49,748 bases of DNA from Acidobacteriota bacterium (lineage in GTDB: Bacteria; Acidobacteriota; Terriglobia; Acidiferrales; UBA7541). The stretch is from positions 1 through 49,748 of the forward strand of contig QHZB01000182.1 of the NCBI GenBank assembly GCA_003224525.1. Reading direction: 5' to 3'. Under the pieces are notes generated by a model that saw nothing but the letters and a program-made list of their open reading frames with translations, had not been told where the DNA came from and did no database searches. Positions 43,896-49,748 of the stretch are shown in pieces (the stretch's first letter is position 1; the number at the start of each line of letters is the position of its first letter). The translations under genes and the position numbers were made by a program.

Positions 43896-44954
43896 TCAGT
43901 GGCTGGGGGCGTAATATCCGGTCTTGGAATAGACGCTGAGCGGCGGAAGTCCCTTGGGTGCGCGCAACTTGATCTTGAGCTTGCGCCAGCGCGCGTCGTG
44001 AGCCTTGTTGCTTGGTCGATAGCCGAGGACATATTGGTTTCGCAGCTCCATGCCGATTTTTGAGGCAATATCCGGCAACTCATCCAGCTTCTCCACGGCG
44101 AACACGCGGCCTCCGGTCATCTCGGTTACTTCACTGAGCAGCGACGGACCGCTCAGTTCCTCCGGGGACCGGTTGCGATAACCAAGCGGGTCAAAGATGC
44201 CGATGGCGTAGAGCTGGGTGTCGGCTTCCTTCACCAAGCGCTTGATATCGCTTTCGTTGTACCTACTATGATTATCGCCTCCATCCGATAGAATGAGCAA
44301 GGCACGTTTGGCGTTGTGTGCACCCCTCATCTGGCTGAGCCCGAGATAGATGGCGTCGAGCAGCGCGGTGCGGCCCTTGGGCGCCGTGAGCATCATGCGG
44401 CTCTGCAGATCTTCCACGCTGTTGGTGAAGGAACTGGTCAATTCCGCGCGCTCGTTGAAGCTGACGAGGAAGAATTCATCCTGGGGATTGGCGGTCTTGA
44501 AGAATTGGACGGCGGCTTCGCGGGCCTTGGCCACTTTGTTGGCCATGCTGCCGCTGAAATCAAAGATCACCCCGATGGAGATGGGGACATCCTCGGCGGA
44601 GAAAGTGACCACTTCCTGCTCGATGCTGTCTTCATAGACTCGGAAATTGTCAGGTTCGAGGCCGGTGACCAAGCGATTGTAGGGGTCCGTGACCGTGACG
44701 TTGATGAGCGCGAGGTCCACATCAAAGTGAAGCAACCCTCCGGGCTTAAACGGCGTGCCCGGGGTATCTTTCCGCACGTCGTCTTTCTTGATTTCCTTGA
44801 CTTCCTCGCGCTTGCCTTCGTCCTTGGACTTGTTTTCGTTGGAGTCGGATTGAGCCGCGGCAGGGAGTGCCGCGTAGAACATGGACAGGCAAACGACCAG
44901 CAAGAAGCGGAATAAGAAAGACAGGACGCGAAAACCCAGTAAATCGCGTTTCAC
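43896..44954 (-). CDS. Exported VWFA-type protein (acidobacterial VWFA family), first copy
   Basis: 352 residues from the GTG at 44954, which has GGAGAGG five bases upstream; longer in-frame forms start at 45107. A signal peptide (about 1-32, LLVVCLSMFYAALPAAAQ) is followed by a charged linker (NENKSKDEGKREEVKEIKKD) and the VWA domain with a complete MIDAS start DFSGSMANK. A later LSDGGDNHSRYN and the terminal TGYYAPSH match the acidobacterial VWFA family (TIGR03436 by description). It is about 35% like its downstream neighbour by eye. Function of the family is unknown; exported VWA domains usually bind other proteins. Confidence 0.88.
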   Translation of the reverse strand: MKRDLLGFRVLSFLFRFLLVVCLSMFYAALPAAAQSDSNENKSKDEGKREEVKEIKKDDVRKDTPGTPFKPGGLLHFDVDLALINVTVTDPYNRLVTGLEPDNFRVYEDSIEQEVVTFSAEDVPISIGVIFDFSGSMANKVAKAREAAVQFFKTANPQDEFFLVSFNERAELTSSFTNSVEDLQSRMMLTAPKGRTALLDAIYLGLSQMRGAHNAKRALLILSDGGDNHSRYNESDIKRLVKEADTQLYAIGIFDPLGYRNRSPEELSGPSLLSEVTEMTGGRVFAVEKLDELPDIASKIGMELRNQYVLGYRPSNKAHDARWRKLKIKLRAPKGLPPLSVYSKTGYYAPSH

Positions 44955-45191
44955 GGCACCCTCTCCATCCCGGCCTGCAGGGATGGCCGTGCGGTTCAGA
45001 CTAACTGAAATTCTACCACTCGGATTCTCGAACACAAGGGCAAATGCTTGCTGTTCAGTATTGCACAGCTCGATAGGCCGGCCGCGTTGAGGGGCGTGTG
45101 GTAGCATCGCCGCGCGGAATCTCCCGGCTAGAGTTAGACCGAGCCGGAAGGTCTCGTATTCCCGGCAAATGGAGAACGAGAGGAGACGAGC

Positions 45192-45926
45192 TTGGCCAAA
45201 GTGGTGGTGGTCATTCCTGCTAGATATGGTTCGACCCGCTTGCCGGGGAAACCATTGGTTTTGCTGGCGGGAAAACCTATGATCCAGCGGGTCTATGAGC
45301 GCGCCAAACTAGCACAGCGAGCGGACCGGGTGATTGTGGCGACGGACGACCAGCGCATCGTGAAAGCCGTAGAGGGATTCGGCGGCGAGGCGAGGATGAC
45401 GCGGACCGAGCACCGTACCGGTACGGAACGCGTCGCGGAAGTGGCCGCGCGCGAACAGGGAGATGTATTCGTGAACGTACAGGGAGACGAGCCGCTCCTG
45501 GATCCACATGCGATAGATGTGGCGGTCCATTCCCTGCTGGAGGAGCCGCAGGCTTCGATCAGCACGGTGGCGACGCCGATCAAGACGCCCGGGGACATCA
45601 TGGACCCGAATGTGGTGAAGGCGGTGTTGGACTTTGACGGGAACGCGATTTATTTCTCGCGCGCGCCGATTCCCTGGGTGCGGGACACCGCAAGCAAAAT
45701 CCAGGTGCGGCATCTGAAACATCTTGGGCTATACGTTTTTCAACGCGAAGCCTTGCTGGAGTATCCGACCCTGCCGCAGGGAGAGCTCGAAAGAATCGAA
45801 CAGCTCGAGCAACTGCGCTGGATGGAAAACGGATGGAAGATCCGCGTGGCGGAAGTGGAACATGACGCGGTGAGCGTGGACGTACCGGAAGACTTAGAGA
45901 GGGTGGAAAAGCTCCTACAGAAATAA
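45192..45926 (+). CDS. kdsB: 3-deoxy-manno-octulosonate cytidylyltransferase
   Basis: KdsB activates Kdo with CTP to CMP-Kdo for the inner core of lipopolysaccharide, so the organism has an outer membrane with LPS. 244 residues, normal length. The start is TTG at 45192, with AGGAG six bases upstream. Motifs: IPARYGSTRLPGKPLVLLAG (about 8-27), VATDDQRI, RTEHRTGTERVAEV, VFVNVQGDEPLL (about 93-104) and the active-site SRAPIPWVRD. Its CTP comes from PyrG, encoded 2.5 kb downstream on the same strand. Confidence 0.95.
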   Translation: MAKVVVVIPARYGSTRLPGKPLVLLAGKPMIQRVYERAKLAQRADRVIVATDDQRIVKAVEGFGGEARMTRTEHRTGTERVAEVAAREQGDVFVNVQGDEPLLDPHAIDVAVHSLLEEPQASISTVATPIKTPGDIMDPNVVKAVLDFDGNAIYFSRAPIPWVRDTASKIQVRHLKHLGLYVFQREALLEYPTLPQGELERIEQLEQLRWMENGWKIRVAEVEHDAVSVDVPEDLERVEKLLQK

Positions 45927-45927
45927 A

Positions 45928-45955
45928 TCCGCCCGGCCAGATGTGGCCGGGCGGA
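45928..45955 (-). terminator. Terminator between kdsB and the lipoprotein gene
   Basis: TCCGCCCGGCCA (45928-45939) pairs with TGGCCGGGCGGA (45944-45955) over twelve perfect bases around GATG. On the minus strand it is followed by TTTATTTC, so it should end the leftward lipoprotein transcript; on the plus strand it begins two bases after the kdsB stop and may also stop kdsB transcription, although no T run follows there. Confidence 0.75.
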
Positions 45956-45978
45956 CCGTTGCAATTCGTCTCAATTCC

Positions 45979-47535
45979 TCAAGGTTGTCGCGCGATCGAA
46001 CCCGCGAGGACGCGGTTGTTATCCACACCAACTAGAAAAACGGTGCTCGAATCCACAGCGTAGGCCGTGAAATTAAAGGTCTGTGGCGATGGGAACGTCG
46101 TTGTCAGTGTCAAAGTGTTTGGGCCCGTGCCCGGTGAAGTGATGTCTAGCGGGCCACTAGATTGAATATCGAATAACTGCTGCTGATGCGCCGGGCTGAA
46201 CTCAGTAAAGTCCATGATGCCAGTGGCGTTGTTGCCGGAGGCGGAGGTCAGCTTCAACTGGCCGACGAAATCGTTCGAGTCTACGTTGGAGCCATTCTGA
46301 GTCACTCCGCTCAATACAAAGGCGAAGTCCCCCGCAAGCGAGGCAGGCGTGATTGGACCGCCGGTCTGGGCGAGGAGTGTGCCGTCGCTTGTGATCCCGG
46401 TGTCAATCTCCTGGAAAACGGCCTCCGTCGGCGAGATCAAGTAAAAAATGAAGGTAAACGTTCCCACCCTCGTATCCGTCCACGTTGCCATGCCCCCTCC
46501 AAGTCCGTTGGCATCGAGAGTATAAGTGCCGGCGACCGTGCCGCCTTGCGAGGGAAGGAGTGTTACAGTTCCATTGTTGTTCTCATCGAGAAAAATCTCG
46601 GAAAGATTGCCAACGCCATCGGCAGTGAAGCGGCCCGCCGTGGCAATGGGCCCACTCGAGCTACTGCCCCCAAGCAGGAACGCAAGGCCGCTGTTCAGCG
46701 AGGCGGCAGTAAATGCAATACTTTGCTGCGCAAACGCCTCCCCGGAGAACACCTCGGGAAAATCGGTGCCGACTAGTTTCAAGCGCGTCGCATCCACGAC
46801 GTAGAAGGCAAAATTATGCCCGGCAATGTTGGCAACACCACGGCCAGACTTGCCGAACGTGTGGTCGAATTGATACAAGGCTCCGGCCGGGAAGAGTTGC
46901 TGGCCGGAGGGCGTGCCGGCTTCATTGGAGTCGTACAGGCCCAAACTGATGCTGCCTGCGCCATCAGCGTCGAAGCGGCCAATGATGGATTCGGGATTCG
47001 CGGCGCTGCTGGCGCCGAAAACATCAAAGACGTAGCCATTGGCGATCGCCGGATTGGAAAACGCTGCCGGGTTTTGTCTCTGAAGCGAACCGCCGGCTGT
47101 TGCGTTGCCATCGGTCTGCGCAACAAAGCCTTGGGTTGGGGAAGTTAGTGTAAGGCTGTAGGTCGTTGTGCCAGTGCTGTTCGTCAGGTTAAGCGTTCCG
47201 CGGCCATCGGCAGAGATGGAATACGTGCTACTGGTGAATGGTAGCGTGAAAACTCCCGTGCACACGTTAACGTCTTCAACACCGTCGGTTATGTGGCCGC
47301 TCCCGTCCGCGGTGAAGCTGCCGGCTCGCGCGAAGAAGCTTCCCTGCCCGGCGCAGAGCTCCGTGCCACTCATCGAAAAGGCGTATTGGCCATTCAAGCT
47401 GGAATTGGAGAAATTTCCCGTTGGCGGCGGAGGCGGAGGCCCGACAACAGTATTTCCGCCATTGCTGCAACCGGCGCTGAGGAAAGCGAACAGTGCCGCA
47501 GCGAACGAGAGCAGTCGCTTAACTGCGCGGTTCAT
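45979..47535 (-). CDS. Lipoprotein with about four internal repeats
   Basis: 518 residues. The signal sequence MNRAVKRLLSFAAALFAFLS is followed by the lipobox SAGC (Cys about 23), so the protein is lipid-anchored. A proline run (PPPPPPT) links to a beta-rich array of about four units of 100-120 residues, recognisable by GSFTADGSGHITDG, GRFDADGAGSISLGLYDSNE, GRFTADGVGNLSEIFLDENN and a weaker GQLKLTSASGNNATGIMDF, each followed by a YSL/YQF and a SPTxG element. I do not recognise a domain. Its ATG overlaps the upstream gene stop by four bases, so both are one operon that runs against kdsB and pyrG. Confidence 0.78.
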   Translation of the reverse strand: MNRAVKRLLSFAAALFAFLSAGCSNGGNTVVGPPPPPPTGNFSNSSLNGQYAFSMSGTELCAGQGSFFARAGSFTADGSGHITDGVEDVNVCTGVFTLPFTSSTYSISADGRGTLNLTNSTGTTTYSLTLTSPTQGFVAQTDGNATAGGSLQRQNPAAFSNPAIANGYVFDVFGASSAANPESIIGRFDADGAGSISLGLYDSNEAGTPSGQQLFPAGALYQFDHTFGKSGRGVANIAGHNFAFYVVDATRLKLVGTDFPEVFSGEAFAQQSIAFTAASLNSGLAFLLGGSSSSGPIATAGRFTADGVGNLSEIFLDENNNGTVTLLPSQGGTVAGTYTLDANGLGGGMATWTDTRVGTFTFIFYLISPTEAVFQEIDTGITSDGTLLAQTGGPITPASLAGDFAFVLSGVTQNGSNVDSNDFVGQLKLTSASGNNATGIMDFTEFSPAHQQQLFDIQSSGPLDITSPGTGPNTLTLTTTFPSPQTFNFTAYAVDSSTVFLVGVDNNRVLAGSIARQP

Positions 47536-48023
47536 CGCGGACCTGCTTGGCTGGCGAGCTGGGCGCGCTGCGCAGGAGACAGTGTGCGAGCGCCAGCAAA
47601 GGAGAGCGGCGCGCCCTTCGCGGTACGAAGCGCGAGGGACTGCCCGCCCTTTTGGATCAGACGCACGAGAAAGATCGTGCCCTGGCGTGTGGCTGAACTA
47701 GCACCCACAACTCTGACCGAATCACCTTTTGCCAAAGAAAAGTGATTGGCGTCAAGGTAAGAGCCCGTCCCAAGATGAATGTCCATGGTGCCGCTCGCGG
47801 TCTGCAACTGGACGTGCGTGCCGATGGGCGGCGTCGCGGCTTCCGCGGTGTAGCTCAAGACGGTGCCTTCGACCATAGTCTCTTGCGTTGCGTCATACGC
47901 AAGGCTCCGCATCGAGGCTGCCCGCGGCCGGTCAGCCAATTTTTGCGCCCAAACCGAAGTGCCAAGAACCAGCAGAAGCGCGAATAGGACCACTGAAATT
48001 CTGACGAGCGTTGTTTTCTGCAT
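47532..48023 (-). CDS. Exported small beta protein, DUF5666-like
   Basis: 163 residues with a signal peptide (about 1-26, LVRISVVLFALLLVLGTSVWAQ). Residues about 48-125 are a small beta barrel with VEGTVLSYTAEAATPPIGTH, QLQTASGTMDIHLGTGSYLD and KGDSVRVVGASSATRQGTIF, an OB-fold-like pattern that recalls DUF5666 domains. The C terminus is basic. It is the first gene of the lipoprotein operon. Function unknown; cell-surface association likely. Confidence 0.7.
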   Translation of the reverse strand: MQKTTLVRISVVLFALLLVLGTSVWAQKLADRPRAASMRSLAYDATQETMVEGTVLSYTAEAATPPIGTHVQLQTASGTMDIHLGTGSYLDANHFSLAKGDSVRVVGASSATRQGTIFLVRLIQKGGQSLALRTAKGAPLSFAGARTLSPAQRAQLASQAGPR

Positions 48024-48371
48024 CTCACACCCCCGGATTGGACTCCACTGCGCGGGCTCTGCCGTTTCGCAGCCTGTGACGAGCCAGCGGTCTTCAAGTC
48101 ACTCCCGACTGTAAGAACCCATTCGTGCCGGAAAAGTTGCACCGGTTTTTCGGGCCGTGCGCAGCACTTCCATTCAGAAGATGGTTGCGTCCCCAGAAAA
48201 TGTTACCTGGAAAACGTGGACATGCGCTCATGTTGAATGGGGATGCACGCCTCATCGCGACGATGAAAAGTGCCAAGAAGCTTGCGAGAAGGCCCGATCG
48301 AAAAAGACTTCGGAGCCAGAGCCTCAAGAATTCCAGAAAAAAATCCGTTTTGCACGAGTGGCGAGTTTGAT
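48024..48371. other. Intergenic region upstream of pyrG, no confident gene
   Basis: About 350 bases between the start of the leftward exported-protein gene and the pyrG promoter. Two overlapping rightward frames, 48125-48370 (basic) and 48157-48375 (Cys/His containing), are both open, but neither has a ribosome binding site, and their third-base G+C does not separate coding from chance. I call neither a gene. The leftward operon promoter should lie at the left edge of this stretch. Confidence 0.4.
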
Positions 48372-48400
48372 TTGACAGAATTGCGAGTTCCTACGATAAT
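48372..48400 (+). promoter_or_regulatory. Near-consensus sigma70 promoter of pyrG
   Basis: TTGACA (48372-48377, perfect -35) and GATAAT (48395-48400, one mismatch from consensus) are separated by exactly 17 bases. Transcription would begin around 48407 and give a leader of about 56 bases before the pyrG ATG. It is the best promoter sequence I found in the window. Confidence 0.8.
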
Positions 48401-48444
48401 TATGTGTACGTCACTCCTGTGGAGGGCAAACAAGCCCGGCGTAG

Positions 48445-49748
<1,304 letters not shown>

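Noticed and set aside
48125-48375. Two overlapping rightward frames upstream of pyrG, one basic and one Cys/His containing
   Set aside because: They overlap each other in different phases, neither has a Shine-Dalgarno sequence, and codon third-base composition gives no preference.

Overview
The window looks like a chromosome segment of an acidobacterium, most likely class Terriglobia. The main evidence is a tandem pair of secreted von Willebrand A proteins of the acidobacterial VWFA type (42.9-45.0 kb). Supporting evidence is a Gram-negative envelope (kdsB for Kdo, a type IV pilus secretin operon), moderately high G+C, and short palindromic or degenerate intergenic repeats of a kind I associate with this phylum. 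Taxonomy is inferred from content; no search was run.

Layout. The left edge (1-385) holds the C-terminal end of a tyrosine recombinase. Directly behind it, on the opposite strand, lies a complete selenocysteine tRNA gene whose 3' end faces the recombinase, so the window appears to open at the last few hundred bases of an element integrated at tRNA-Sec. From 0.5 to 20.4 kb all genes run leftward: a large coiled-coil protein with a class III nucleotide-cyclase-like domain, tsaE, a fused NAD(P)HX epimerase/dehydratase, an SDR reductase, an RsbU/SpoIIE-type phosphatase, two APC amino acid permeases, thiE, accC, accB, an M24 aminopeptidase, and the pilMNOPQ operon headed by a small helix-turn-helix gene.

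The middle (20.8-29.2 kb) holds a UbiD-type decarboxylase, a PnuC-like small membrane protein, a decayed ISKra4-like transposase remnant, the sulfur-relay pair cysteine desulfurase + mnmA, two small envelope-associated proteins and uvrC. From 29.2 to 37.1 kb there is a TPR lipoprotein-like protein, a SprT-like metalloprotease, then a leftward block uvrA - TPR protein - two secreted proteins of unknown function with start/stop overlaps, and a LiaF-like membrane protein. From 37.4 kb: deoB, a 47-residue membrane protein, a small conserved-looking protein, a probable structured RNA or leader with a strong terminator, a frameshifted alpha/beta hydrolase, an internally duplicated DoxX-like membrane protein, an SPFH protein, the two VWFA proteins, kdsB, a repeat-containing lipoprotein with its partner, and pyrG running off the right edge behind a near-consensus promoter.

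How the genes work together: AccB/AccC are two subunits of acetyl-CoA carboxylase; PilM-PilQ form the pilus alignment complex and outer-membrane pore; the cysteine desulfurase supplies sulfur to MnmA for 2-thiouridine; UvrA and UvrC belong to nucleotide excision repair; PyrG makes the CTP that KdsB uses. The least explained parts are the cyclase-like protein beside tRNA-Sec, the secreted proteins co-transcribed with uvrA, the 39.4-39.75 kb non-coding stretch, and a hairpin element that sits in frame inside the cysteine desulfurase gene.
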